Assembly (NCBI RefSeq): GCF_963678635.1
Contig: NC_087067.1
Location: 38,783,682-38,847,681 of the forward strand
DNA from: Symsagittifera roscoffensis
Taxonomy: Eukaryota > Xenacoelomorpha > Acoela > Convolutidae
Direction of reading: 5' to 3'
Length of the DNA stretch: 64,000 nt
This document shows positions 1 through 12,100 of this stretch, one piece after another; within the stretch, counting starts at the first letter, position 1, and each line of letters opens with the position of its first letter. The position numbers and the translations under genes are program-made. The notes beneath the pieces are model-generated. The model saw only the letters and a list, made by a program, of their open reading frames with translations. It was not told the DNA's origin and searched no databases.

Positions 1-63
1 AACTTATCTCCTTAGCTGAAAAATCAATATGACTTCATTGTGCGTATTTTTTTTTTCATTTAG

Positions 64-1211
64 ACGAAACAATCTTGGCTCGTCGAGACATTCACCCAAA
101 GCTAACCACTGTCGGCTTACTGCCACATGAACCAGATAATCTCTCCAGAATTAATCCAGAGCTTCTTGACTTCATCGACAAAAGCGACAAACCAGTTCTC
201 TACGTTTCAATTGGAACCCGGAACACTTTTTCAGATGATGAGACGAAAATCTTGAAGCGTGTTTTTGAAACGCAGGATCAGTTTAGAGTTGTTTGGGCTC
301 ATCGCACTTGGAATTATGACGTCATGGATAAAATTGACCAATCAAAGCTGTTTGTTCAGGGCAAAGTGGCGCAGAGGGATATTTTGGGGCATCCGAAAGT
401 GTAAGATGATAATTGAAATCATTTTAGAAGCGACTTGGTAAAAAGATACCCAGTAAAAAAGAAGGATGTTGTAACTCTCCATAAGATTTTTATGAGAAAA
501 TATTGGAGGTCTTTTATCATTACCATCTTTATTGTCAATTTCAAAGTAGGCAGGCTCCCAAATAGCTCTATTTTACACATTCAAAAACCCAAATTGACTG
601 CTTTTCTGTTGTACCGAGACATTGAGAATTATCCGTAACGTTTTCTTAATATACCGCAAAGGTTTGAAAACAGAATAAAGCAAAGTTATCATGTAATTGT
701 TTTGTTAATTTTTTCTTTTGTTAATATCAAAAAACTTTCTAGTCGAGTGTTCATGTCTCATTGTGCCACTGGTGGGTTTTCGGAAGGCCTGTCACGTGAC
801 AAAGTGTTCATCGCTGTTCCCCAGAGAGGTGACAATTTCTACTTAGCCGATGTAGTCAAAAAACAAAGCCTCGGAGTCGTCGTCAACTCGGAACCATCCG
901 ACCTCGAAATGCGAGCTGCTCTCAAAAGCATTCACGAAAACTTAGATTTCTATCTACAAAATGTGCAACAGTTGAAAGAAAAACTTTCCAAAAACTCTAT
1001 CAAAAGACTTGAAAATATAGTAGATTGGTTAATCGATCAGAAACAAACCACCGTTTTTGACTTCGAAGAAAGCAATGTGATATCTTTGCGTAATAGTTTG
1101 ATCACCCTTAGTCTCACTGTTTTGGCTATAGTAGTTGTTCCTGCTTTAACGTTTATTTATTTTCTTAAAATTTGCTGTTGTAAAATTATTGCAAAAGAAA
1201 AAATCAATTAA
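64..1211 (+). CDS. UDP-glycosyltransferase copy A, 3' part (two last exons)
   Basis: This is the C-terminal half of a membrane UDP-glycosyltransferase (GT1 family), an ER enzyme that moves a sugar from a UDP-sugar to small lipophilic acceptors. Two exons are visible: 64-400 (after an acceptor ending TTTCATTTAG, donor GTAAGA) and 743-1211 (acceptor TTTCTAG, stop TAA). They join in phase through a split Val codon. The first carries the VLYVSIGT strand and the WAHRTW/LFVQGKVAQRDILGHP stretch typical of the start of the UDP-sugar-binding domain. The second carries a very diverged signature (FMSHCATGGFSEGL, then AVPQRGDNF) where most UGTs have HGG and DQ. It ends in a transmembrane helix (LITLSLTVLAIVVVPALTFI) and a short Lys-rich cytosolic tail. 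The 5' exons lie before the window. Protein-level family assignment is firm; substrate is unknown. It is almost identical to copy B at 22,591-23,738. Confidence 0.85.
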
Positions 1212-2281
1212 AAATTTATAACGATGGCATTAAATTCTTTAAAGAACTAGTTGTAATGTTCAGTCAGTTGTATATTAAACATAACATCTAGTTGGGCTCA
1301 AAATGATATATTTTATTGAACCTAAAATCAAAGAAAACAATATAAAAATTGGCTGGTTGTGCTGCAAGTAGCACAAAATGTTTGTGTCCCAGTCTTCTTT
1401 GCAAAAAATCTAGTAGAAAACAAATTTATATATATATTTTTTTCAAATGGTTTTCATATTGAATTTTGAGTGGGAGGGGGAGGAGGAAGCGTTGAATTAA
1501 CATTATTTAGCTTATTTTTCAAATGTTTTCGTTCAAGTCGTTTTTACGTAAAATAACAAAAAAAAAGAAAAAATGTAGTTGCAATGAAGTGTGGGCTGTT
1601 CTTCATCTATTCATGCATTAGTTTACCTAAAAATCTGTTATTTGCGTCAATTTTTATTTTAATTTTTATTTTGATCTATCGGTTGAGACTTGATGAATAT
1701 TCTTTGTAACACTTGACTTAGTGAGAAAAAAGCACGAATTGAACTTCCTCATCATCTTTGGTGATCAAAACAAAACTTTTTGTCATAAAAAAAATTCATT
1801 ATTTTGAAGTTTTTCTACTCAAGTCGTTTTTCATCGACAAAACTAATTAGGTTCAGCGCAGAAAGCAGAAATTTAAAAAAAAAAGCTAGCAGAAACGAAG
1901 AAAATTGCGTTTTTTTTGCTTTTTTTTTAAACTTCTATGCAAAATGGATATAAAAGTAAATAATTTAGATACTAAGTTATATATTTTCAACTTACTGGAA
2001 CTTATATCAACTTAAACTTGAATTGGCCATGCAAAAAACGTCAAAGAAAAAAATCTACAAAAAATGATAGTTTTTCTGGGAGCTTCTTTTAAAGGCTCAG
2101 TTTTAAAATTTCTATTAAGTATTGGATCATTCAGAGCTGCGCCCAAAAAATGCGCCCAAAAACATAAAAAAGTTAGTTTCAACAGACAGAAACTAGATAT
2201 TACAGATTTATGAAAGTCATCGTTCATATTTCAAAATACAAAATTCAAAAAGATTACAATGTGTAACAAGGATAGCCCATT

Positions 2282-2299
2282 ACTGTGCAAGTAGCACAG
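2282..2299 (-). repeat. Hairpin/Cys-peptide motif, copy at 2290
   Basis: CTGTGC-AAGTA-GCACAG forms a perfect 6-bp stem. Read on the minus strand, the surrounding bases encode VGTICATCTVMGYPCYTL followed at once by a stop, after a TTTTTCAAAG run that could be an acceptor. An identical copy lies at about 24,810 within the duplicated block. A more diverged copy lies at about 1355-1385 (TQTFCATCSTTSQF). Confidence 0.6.
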
Positions 2300-2519
2300 A
2301 TTGTTCCGACCAAAGCCTTTGAAAAAGCACAATTAATCTAGATTAAAAAACCAAAAATAGAATAAAAACTCATAAAAGCATTTGGAAGTTGTTTTTTCGC
2401 AGCTATAATCATGATAGAAAAAAGATCATGTGATATTTCGCATGACATCTTACAAAAGTTTGTTGTGACAACTGCTTTTGTGAGAAAAAGTACACGGCCG
2501 AATCCCAAAAACCCTCATC

Positions 2520-4422
2520 GAAACGCCTCTTTTGGCTTTGATTCCACGTATTGGCCGTGTAGGCGACTGACTTTGAGACGAGTCGTGAAAAATGGATTTT
2601 GTGATTGTTTTTCCGTGGCAAGTTGTTGAAATGTTTTCAGTGGGGGGCTTGAAGATGTTGCAAGTTGCTCAGTGTTTTTCCCTTCTTCCGGCGGCACAAT
2701 TTTTCTGTTTTCTGGGATAGATAATCTTGTAACTCTTTCACAAATTCTTACAGTCGGAGAAAAAAACTTCTAATTAAAAATTAATATGATCTGACGAATA
2801 AGTATCCAGTTAATTAATGTCGCGTACCCCATCCATCGAAGTTGAACAAAAAGTTATGTTACGTAGTTTTTAGGAACTTCAAAAGTCATCATTTTTTCGT
2901 TTTGCACATGCTCGAATTTTCTTGTCCGCTGTGAAACGTTGGCTCGTGTTTGCACTTTTTTCGTCTTACCCGAGTGCTTCTGCGGCGACGAGTGCTCACT
3001 TTTTCTTACTTAATCAATGTCTACGGAATCAGGATTGGATCATGACATTTTTATAAGTGAAAAAACTTGCACTGTCTTATTTCTAAAAATTTAACACAAT
3101 TAAAATAAAGTATGCACATTATGCGAAGTAACCGTAAACGATCCGGAGTACTAAACACTTTTCCTTTCAACGGTTGTCTGGTGGCTCGCCAACTGACTTC
3201 TTGAAATAAGGTTTCTTCAATTTTTTTTGGGTTAACCAATGGTTTCCTTTCTTCTGCTGATCGCTAGATGGATACCTTTCGTATTCTTTCTGGTCCAGCT
3301 GATGATCATCAATGTACCAATTTTTTACTGGTCAAGATCTGAATTGTCGTATCCCAAACTACGTGCCAGGAGCAATAGAAAGTTTTTTCAAAGCAATTGT
3401 GCACCCAATGGAAGATTGGATTGAAATACTTCATTTCAATTAATTTTTTGATAGCCGTTTTCGAAGACGAGTTTAGAAATTCAAGTTATTTCTTACAGTG
3501 TAAAAAATTTTCTCTAAGTCAGGTTGACCCGTCGCTTATAACGGTATAGCTTTTAACAAATTTATCGGACAACGTTTTAAGTTTTTGAAAAAAATTCCAA
3601 CCTTGAGAGAGTGACATGGCGCTAAAACTGCAATCCAAATTTCAAAACTGCTTTTGAACTGATAAAAGAGCAAAATGCAATGCATAAGGATTTCGTTTTT
3701 TCGGCGAATTTCATCTTTGCATAACTTCAAGAGCACAATTCAAAAAGCTTTTTCATTCAACAGAGATTTGCCATGTAATTTATCAGAGCAAAAAAACACA
3801 TAAAATGCCGACAAAAGAAGCAAACGCAAAACTTCAAAAAAGCTTTTCGATTTATTTTCAATTTGAACGAATTTTGTTACTTTGTCCGATAAATCTGTTC
3901 AAAGCTATATCAGTTGGTAATTGTCATGTTCAATTTTATAATACTAATTTTAGAAAGAAAGCAAAAAACATAAATAAATTAATATAAAGTAGGAAAACCG
4001 CGTAAACAACAATAATTTTTCAGAATTAGTCTAACACCATTAATAAAAACCTGTAGATGTAAGTACCTTCAAAAGTATTGCGATGAAAAGTTGTTAGTCT
4101 TATTACACACAAAAAAATATATTTTGTCCCCGACAAAAATACACTGGAAAAGTGTGTAGCAAATTGTTTTTTAAGAATCTATTTGTGCTTGCGGGTTATG
4201 CTGGTATGAAAAAGTTGTTTTTTGACTTCTTTCATATTTCGATTTCGAGTAGTTTTTACGTTTTGATCACATTCTCATCAAAAAATTTTCTGAGAGGAGA
4301 GGTTAAGAACCGAACAATTATCATTGATCCAGACGTTTATCACTTTACAAAACTGAGTGCTAAGTGAAATTATTCACTCCAATGCGTCCAATTTGTTGTA
4401 GGTTCAAATTTGATCCCAATGG
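2520..4422. other. AT-rich intergenic DNA, no gene recognised
   Basis: Only short open frames without codon-level or family signal are present. The sequence around 4371-4420 (AATGCGTCCAATTTGTTG) resembles that around 6584-6604 just before the SINE head, so it is probably another old repeat, interrupted by the Tc1/mariner insertion at 4425. Confidence 0.5.
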
Positions 4423-4424
4423 TA

Positions 4425-5740
4425 CACTATCTCGTCAAAAAGACTCATACAGGCTTTTTTCTCAAAGTGTCTGTTGAAAAACCGTTTTTTAGATAAGTTG
4501 TCACCAAAATATTGTTAGTCTTATTTAAGAGTTGAGGCCCGTAAATTTTAACGTGAAACGTTTTTTTGTTTTGTGTTCGTTTTGGTGTGGTTTATTCAAT
4601 TAATTCAGAAACATGGCTAAACGCAACACATCAAATTTAGAAACGAAATTCAAAACTTTTGGCTTACACAACAAGGTTGGACCTACGGACAAATAGCCAA
4701 TACGCTGAAAGTAAACCGACAAACTAGGTACATTTTTTAAAAAGCTTGTCCTAAAGACCCTACATTCTCTGGACTTTCTAGATGTGGATGAAAATCAAAT
4801 TTAGAGTAAAAAAAGAAAAACTCTTATTCAGAAATTTAAAGAAAGGAGACAGAAAACGATCTATCAAGTTACCATCGTCGGATGATAAATGTTTCAGTAC
4901 AAAAAAAAACCATCTCAGCAATTACGATCAGACGTAATTTGAAAAAACATGGTTTTTAGAGCAGATCGGCTTCTCTGAAACTAAATAACTAAATTTGGGC
5001 AAGAAGAACAGTGCTTTTCGGAAGAAGAAGCGCCGTTTTTGGGCTAAGAATCCAAATTTTTTGCAGTCTGTTATTTTTTAAGACAAAGTCCGATTTGCCA
5101 TGAATACAGACGGCTGTATTCGAGGTTGGCGTCAACGTGATGAGCGTTATAAGCCACAGTGTAAGGTTTTGAAGAATTCTTCCCATTTTTCTGTTATGTA
5201 TTGGAGGTTCAGTACACCTGACGGTAGTTTTGGATTAGTAAAATGTTCCCTGCATTAGGTTATAGCTATTAGCTTAAGTTTATAGGGACATAATTGACCA
5301 AAATTTGATCAAGGATTAACCAAAGTTTGGCAGGAAGCTCATGGAAGACAATGGCCCTGTTCATAAAGCAGAAATCATAAGAAAGTTTTTAGCCGAAAAC
5401 CATATTCAGACCACCGATTGGCCCGGATAGAGCCCCGATCTAAACATCATAGAAAATTTGTGGTCGCTGATGAAGAAACGAATGACTGGATAGACCCAAT
5501 TCAAAAAAAACTGAGAAGAAGGCATCGAAAACGCTAGAAAATCTAACTCTGCCGGTTTTGTGAAACAGATGTATAAATCTATCCCTGCGAAAGTAAATTT
5601 AAAAATAAAGACGAAATGTGCTGCTGTTGGTTAATAGTTCACTTCTTGCTAAAAAAATATCTAACCTTTTTGTCAAGTGCCAGTTTTTTGGAAAAAAACG
5701 TGAAATTTAGGTCATTACGAGTCTTTTTGGCGATATAGAG
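4425..5740 (+). mobile_element. Tc1/mariner-type DNA transposon, decayed
   Basis: The element is about 1.3 kb, the usual size for the superfamily. Its ends are imperfect terminal inverted repeats: CACTATCTCGTCAAAAAGAC on the left, and on the right the complement of CTCTATATCGCCAAAAAGAC. Both sides are flanked by TA, the expected target duplication. The + strand holds a broken transposase: a helix-turn-helix-like start near 4615, then stops and frameshifts, with recognisable MEDNGPVHKA near 5340 and WPG*SPDLNIIENLW near 5418-5462. The latter is the DDE-domain [11 protein letters not shown] motif ending in the catalytic acidic region. Many in-frame stops show it is inactive. Confidence 0.85.
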
Positions 5741-5742
5741 TA

Positions 5743-6600
5743 GTTCTCCGATTTACTGCTGTCTCCGTTATCATACACCGTGTTAACGTTTGATGCGGTT
5801 TTGTTTTTTGAAGAACTGCGAAGTGTATCAGGGGGTTAGTTCAAAATCACAACTATTCATTAGTCACATTTTAAACTCTTAGGAAAAGATTTTGTAGGAG
5901 GTTTCAAAACTTTTTCATTGAAGTCAATAAGTAAAAAAAATTGCTTAGGTTAGTTCCTGCTGTTTCCGTTATGCTTGACAATGTTAATTTTAAAGATTTT
6001 TTTGTTTGAACAGCGGAGTTAACAGCGAACTATCAAATTGTTCACAAGTTACTCTTGTGAAATAGTTTTCGTAGGAGACCCAATTTTTTTCTAAGTCGAA
6101 ATGTAAAAAAAACTTGCGATGAATAATTTTGTACCAATGAGTAGTTCCACGATTTACTGCTGTTTCCGTTATCATCCACGACATAAATGTTTGGTTCCAT
6201 CAATTTTAAAGTTATTTTAAATAGAATAGCCACATTTGAAACTCTTGGGAAATACTTTTGTGGGAGGTCTAAAAATTTTATAATCAAAATGTAAAAACAT
6301 GTGGGACCAAAACCCTTTTTCTATCCATTCATAGGACTAGTTGAACAATTGAGAAAATATATTTCCGCATCCGCTCGTTTTATCCCCTTAATTTTTCATG
6401 TTTTTGTTAGCGTGCTTTTTGTTCTTAATTTTGTACACTCCAATCAGGTTTTTTTTGTCTACTTTTTCGATTTTATTTGAGAACCCAGAAAAGAGCAAGT
6501 CGTCTTCAATACTTCTGGTTCAATGACTTCTATTAAAACCACATTTTCATTTGGTATGGCTGCTAAGTACAATTGTTCGCGTCAATGCTTCCAATTTGTT
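5743..6600. other. AT-rich DNA with local repeats, no gene
   Basis: A short phrase (TAGTTC(T/C)(A/C)CGATTTACTGCTGTTTCCGTTATCAT, variably conserved) occurs near 5748 and 6141, with a weaker match near 5955, so this is a local duplicated stretch with a period of about 200-400 bp. No coding signal was seen on either strand. Confidence 0.45.
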
Positions 6601-6604
6601 GGAG

Positions 6605-6740
6605 GTTAAATTGTGTGGTCATAGTAGAGCGAGCTAATAACTCGCAAGTTTGAATCCATACATGACTGCGCCGTTATAACAATTCAGGACACCGTTACGT
6701 TTATAACTAACTAACTAACTAACTAACTAGCTAACTAATT
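6605..6740 (+). mobile_element. tRNA-Ile(AAT)-derived SINE with TAAC tail
   Basis: A tRNA-like head is followed by a simple-repeat tail. GTGGTCATAGTAGAGC resembles a pol III A box. GCGAG-CTAATAA-CTCGC (6629-6645) is a perfect 5-bp anticodon stem with a 7-nt loop bearing AAT, as in tRNA-Ile. AGTTTGAATCC (6647-6657) matches a B box. The variable region between anticodon arm and T arm is missing, so it is not a functional tRNA. The element ends in (TAAC)n at about 6700-6738, as SINEs often do. Confidence 0.6.
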
Positions 6741-8734
6741 AAAGATATCCTTGGAAGCACAAGGATAGCCGTTTGCTGTGCAAGTCGCACAGAATGTTTC
6801 GATCGTATTCTGAAAAATAGAAAAAATATATATATTTTTAAAATTGGCGTCGTTTTTTGTTTGTGGTGATAAAAAAAGGATCTAAGCCAAAACCTAGAAC
6901 CAAAGCATATTTGACAGTCATAGTTAAAAAGCAAATTCGACAACATTTGATTGAAAAAGCAAGAAAATTTGAAGAAAAAAATTAATTTGTTAGTTTTTGA
7001 AGTTTGTTTTTATTTCCTAGATAGCACTAAAAAATAGGCTCAAATTTTTTTGGAGTGAACAAAATTCTGATTGCTTAAACAAAAGTTTCAATACTTTTTG
7101 CGCATTGTTTATCTCAACTTTGTGACTTTTTTGAAAGTTTTGTAATGTCGTTCAAATCACGACTTAAAGGGTTTTTTAATGATATATCACTCGACCCATT
7201 TCGTTGCTTTTTGATTTTGTGTGAAAAGCAAAATAAGCTTGATCGCTAACTTAAATCGCTCGAAATTAGACCAGAAAATTCAATTATTTCAAATCTCTTT
7301 TTCTCGAAACTGAGACATCTCTAAAGAAATCATTTAATGTCGTTCGACGGAAAAAGTTTTAATATGAAACATCCATCAAAACATTCCGATGTGTGGCATT
7401 TTTGGCTACTAATTTTGAGTGAAAAACAAAAAAATTTAAAAAAAAACTAAATGATTCCCGAAACAGAATGCAATCCGATCTCATATTGATCGTTGAAAGG
7501 TACTTAATTTGAAGGTAAGTGTACTGGATGAAACTAAATGAGGTTTGAACAAAAACCTTTTTAATAAGTAAGTCATGATAGTTATAGAAGACAATTACTA
7601 TAATTCCGCGTCTGTACATTTAATAAAGTTTTTCAGGTTCCATTGAAAGTTTCAAATTCAAGTGTATATCAGTTTCATTTATTTAGCCTTAAATTTTAAA
7701 GTATGATTTTTTGCTGTTTGTTTACATGTTTTTTTTTTGCTAGACTGAACTGCAGCCATCATATTTGTTTTGTTTTCTTCTTATCGGGTGGTGCAATTCA
7801 CTTTTCCCCTGGGGGCAGTAAGTGTAAATGGAATTTATGGATGGTTTGAATTGACTTTCGATTTATATTCCTCATCCCTTGGTTTAATTCCTCGGTCACA
7901 AATTGAGCGGAAATAGGCAGACATATTGGCTCCTCTGTTATTATGTGAGAGCATTCACGAGTCATATAAACAGGAGGCTATAAATTTCAAGCCTATCATC
8001 ATCCTCCTCGTTCTAAACTCCGTGGTTTTCTTAGTTAAAAACAAATTGGTAATCTAGTTTAAAAAAATAAGCCAGCTCAATCAATACCTTCAATCTCAAC
8101 TTCAAGAAAAAGCTTAGAAACCAAAGTTCAGATAAACGTATGTTTGTTCATTAGATTTCCGGTATTTTTGCCAAGCACTTTTATTCGCGGTAAGAAAAAA
8201 CAGTACTTTTCTGTTTAAGTTTCTATGCCACCAAAAGTGGTCTTAACAGCCATCAGCTTCAGGCTACCGCTTTCAGCTTTTTACATTTGTAATCTACCGG
8301 TAAAATAAAACCAAAATAATGAGCTAAACAAGAACAATGCAAGGAAAATAAAAGAGTTTTTGTCACCGAAGCCCATTTCTATTTTTTGGTGGTGTTTCTG
8401 CGGCGCTGCTTATATGCTATAGATTTGCATAATGTTTTTTTCTCTGTAAAATTGGCACCAATAATTAAAATTGATGGGAATTTTAATCGCCAAATGAGGC
8501 TGCTGAATACTAATCACCATTTTGAGCAGTCAAAACGTCGGCTAGTTATAAATTTTAGACGCGACATATCAAATATTTTTATGCGCTGTTTGTTGAATTT
8601 ACAACCGTGGGTTGGCTTAGAAATTGCTCATCAATTGGCGTTTTATTTTCCTTATTATTAAAAAATTGGTAAGAAATTTTAATTTGTTTACGTGTTACTT
8701 AACAATCATATCAGCCGATGGCGAAGAACACGCA
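6741..8734. other. Intergenic repeats, no gene recognised
   Basis: Near 6759-6800 lies one copy of the hairpin/peptide motif described separately. The stretch 7150-7440 (TATATCACTC..., GATCGCTA..., TTTTCTCGAAACTGAGA...) has a diverged counterpart at about 19,250-19,470, next to another motif copy, so the repeat unit is larger than the motif itself. The remainder to 8734 shows only short open frames and nothing I can name. Confidence 0.45.
6776..6792 (-). repeat. Hairpin/Cys-peptide motif, copy at 6784
   Basis: The stem CTGTGC/GCACAG is intact with loop AAGTC. The minus strand has CTATTTTTCAG, a good acceptor, followed by an open stretch encoding IETFCATCTANGYPCASK and a stop soon after. The layout (acceptor, short Cys peptide, stop) looks like a last exon, but no upstream exon was identified. 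Confidence 0.55.
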
Positions 8735-8742
8735 TATATAGA

Positions 8743-9165
8743 CAGGGGCGGATTTAGGGGGGCGGGGGCGGACGTTCCCCCTCCCTCAGGCATTCGACCC
8801 CCTGACGACCCAACGGGTACCCCCTTTGTACTATTTTGAGATATCCATTTTTGGTGACGGACCCAAAATTTTTCCAAAGGCGCCTTCAGCGCCAATATAT
8901 ACTAATTTTGAGGGGAGAGCGCGCGCCGAAAAAACGCAACTTTTTTTGTCAAAATTTTCCAAAAAGTGCCTGAAAACGCCTTTTTCGGCCTGTTTTTTTT
9001 TAAATTTTGCCTGCGGCGCAGAATATGTGACAAAAACAGGGTCTTTGTTGTGCTTTGGGAGGGCTCGGAAAATCAACTTGGTCGACCTAAGAAAATGGTC
9101 AAAATTTTCGAAATTTTTTTTGAAAGTCCGCCCGCACCCTCGAGAAAATCCTAGATCCACCCCTG
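8743..9165. mobile_element. hAT-type non-autonomous transposon (MITE), family CAGGGGCGG
   Basis: The termini are CAGGGGCGGATTTAGGGG on the left and the complement of CAGGGGTGGATCTAGGA on the right. The flanks are TATATAGA (8735-8742) and TATACAGA (9166-9173), an 8-bp target duplication with one mismatch, which is the hAT signature. The inside is G-rich/C-rich near the ends and has phrases (GGCGCC...GCGCCAATAT, CTGCGGCGCAG) shared with the element at 42,090-42,492 in opposite orientation. It has no transposase. The open frames here are accidental. Confidence 0.85.
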
Positions 9166-12100
9166 TATACAGACACAACTATTTTTGGTATTCGCCAGCA
9201 CCCCTTTTGGGAAAACTTTGATTCCAATTCAGTTGACCTGCTCTTAAATAGAGATCTACTTAAGTAATACTTGCAATATCACTTTAAAATTACTGATAAA
9301 CAAAAGAAAGTTTTCTGAAGCAACCAGAAAGAAACAAAATAATATTTTTGGCGTAGCAAATTTTAGCTAAATAAAAAGCTTGATTCAAATTGTTGAGCTT
9401 TTGCATTGCACAAAATATTTGTTGTTTGGGTGAAAGATAAACAAATTAACCTAGTAAAGTTTAAACTGGATTGATAAATTAAACTGGATTGAATAAATTA
9501 GGGACACCCTTAAACTGGAACACCCTTAAATTAGGAACACCCTTAAACTGGATTGATAAATTAGGTTGGTATCAAGAAAAATTTCAATCAAGATTTTTTA
9601 AAAATTAACTGCACACCGTTTATATTACTAGGTAAGCGTAGAAAAGCATGTCACTTTGATTTTAAAACGGCAATTTTTTTTGAAACAAAATTTTTTTTAT
9701 TACGCTATTTTAAGTGCCCTAGTATAATATCGCTAATTTTTTTAATTTGGAATTTTTTTTTCAAAAAAATATAACTGGTGATATTTTGATAAATCGAAAC
9801 AGAACTACTTGAAAAGACTACTCGTATCAAAGCAAAACCTTGAATATTTCGACTGCCCTTTGATTTCTAGGCATTATTCTGAAATTTACCGTTTAAACAT
9901 TGACAAATTTTCAAAAAAGTTTGAAAATAAACTGATTCTATGCTTAAAAAATCCCGCACACGATTCAAAATACAAATGTTGATAGCGTCTAGCAACGCAA
10001 TAACAAATCCTCCTAGTTTATCTCAAATTGTATTGCAATAAGTTTTTTTGCCGGATCATTTTCATTGCATTTTAAAACAAAATATATCACGCGTTAGTTG
10101 TCCCAAATTATCCGCAATGGAATTTTTTAAGCCACAGCAACGTTTCGAAACAGGAACACAGATTTGAAAAAAAAATGTTTCTGAATTTGAGCTAAGGACG
10201 TGACTAGTTTTCAGATGGTATAAGAAGACTGTTCTAAACTAGCTACTTGAAAACTCAGAATTTGTCCTAAGAAAAACAAACCACACCGAGTACAAATGTT
10301 CTCTCCATTCTTTGAAATTTACAACAACAGCTGAAATTATTCAGCCAAACATACATAGACTGTTCTGCGACAGACAATGCGATGACATTTCTAGCTAAAA
10401 AAAGTCCAATCTGAGTTTCGAGGAAGAATTTTTTTAAAGAGGGTATTGACAATTACAAAGGAGCGGCCTGAGCGAAGAGCAAACGCTTGCTTTGCTGCGC
10501 TTTCCATCTGCGCAAAAACAAATTGCGTGAGAATAATTAAAAATCTGAAAAGGTTATATATTATTGGATGAACTGTCTGAATTTGAATTTGAGTAAAATT
10601 TGGGACAATTAACGACTTTGGGACGAAATTTGGGTCGATATATTTCGCGGTACTAACGCGTAAGCGGAGAGTCAATCCGTCTTAAAAATGTTCCAAATTG
10701 GTTGAAAGAAGTTTATTTGCCATAATTGATTTGTTACAAGGAGCAAAAATTATCCTTTTCTACTTTATATGGCGTGTGGGGGGATGATTTTCATAAAAAA
10801 ATTCAAATTTTAGAAAAAAAAGTTTTCATTTTATTTTATTACATTTAATTTTTTAATGTTATCACTGCTCCATAAAACCTTAAAAAGCAGTCGGAACATT
10901 CAAGGCTTCGCCCTGATACGAGCAGGCTTGTTTATTGATTTATAGTTCATTAATATGGAAACTTATAGTAAGTTGTTGAAACAATTTGCTAATAATTTAT
11001 CGAGACGACTCAATGTTTTTGTGTATTTTTCATTCAAACAAAATTGTTTCATTTGAAAAACAACTTATTCAAATTTACTTTCAAAAATAACCACTAAAAT
11101 TGCTGACACAATCAATTATCTGAAAAAAGTGCCTTGAGCAAACGGTGACGTTTTTTCAGGTGATTGATTTCAATCGATATGTTGTTTCAATTTTTTTTGA
11201 TTCAATATTACGGTTTACTTGTTTCTTCAAAGAGTTATGGTTCTTAATTACAATGAACCGAAAAAAGTATCGCCTGCGACAAATTTTGTCATGCCAAGGC
11301 TCATACTATTCCTTGAACAGGTTGTTTCAACTTGCATAATTTCTAGCATTCACAGACCACTAAAACTACTTGAATTGTAATTCGAAATTTTTTCCCGATC
11401 ATGTCACGGAGCGAAATGAAGGAACTATGGCCTAGGATGTTTTTTCGTCGCTCAATTTGACTACCTCAAAGAAAACTCACAAAGGATCATTTTTCTCACA
11501 AGTGTTATCATTTTCAAGCCAGATTATTTGGGAGCCAGTTTTTTTATATTTCTTCGTGTCAAGATAAGTCTATTCAAGTCAAATTTGTAGTCTTTTCTAG
11601 TCAAACTTACGTTGTTTCATACGGGTCCTTCATTGGGAAAAATTTATGACAGTCATTTCTAATTATTGGTCCATAAACTTTCATTTTGACGAATACGGCC
11701 AGCAATTGGTGTCAGCAGAAACACTCTCCATCGTCAAAAAATCCCGCGCACGCCACTGGCAAACACTAATACTTTGAGTTTTTTGATTGACATTAATACC
11801 CTGGCATTAAGTGTGAATTTTTAGAAATTTTGACCCATTTTAATCCTGTTAATTTACAAGGTACACCGGTGTAGTTTTCAGTTTGGGGGCTAAATTAGTC
11901 TTATCAGCTGAAGAGATGTATCCGGGTTTCTCTCTAATTGGGGTATTCTCTCCTAAGGGGAAAGGGAAGACAAATCCCAAGGAAGCGAAGGGTGAAAGAG
12001 AATACAGTTGATAAAAACTAGAGGGAGATATTTCAGAGTGCTATTCATACTATTCGGGGTGAGTTCATGAAACCGAAGAGTCAGTCAACCAAATCATGTA

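Larger units (their letters stand above)
1..2519 (+). repeat. Segmental duplication, copy A
   Basis: Bases 1-2519 recur at 22,528-25,047. The match covers the last two UGT exons, their introns and about 1.3 kb downstream. By eye I found two differences: A/C at 886 (Asn versus Thr codon in the UGT) and one T in the poly-T run near 1915. The match stops abruptly after CCCTCATC. The left end lies beyond the window start, so the true unit is longer than 2.5 kb. Confidence 0.95.

Noticed and set aside
2282-2330. Hairpin as a Helitron 3' end
   Set aside because: No CTRR terminus at the expected distance after the hairpin on either strand.
8826-9221. 131-codon open frame on + and 115 codons on minus
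   Set aside because: Both lie inside the hAT-type MITE at 8743-9165, which is non-coding.
11740-11770. GCGCACGCCACTG resembling a hAT terminus
   Set aside because: No partner terminus or target duplication found nearby.
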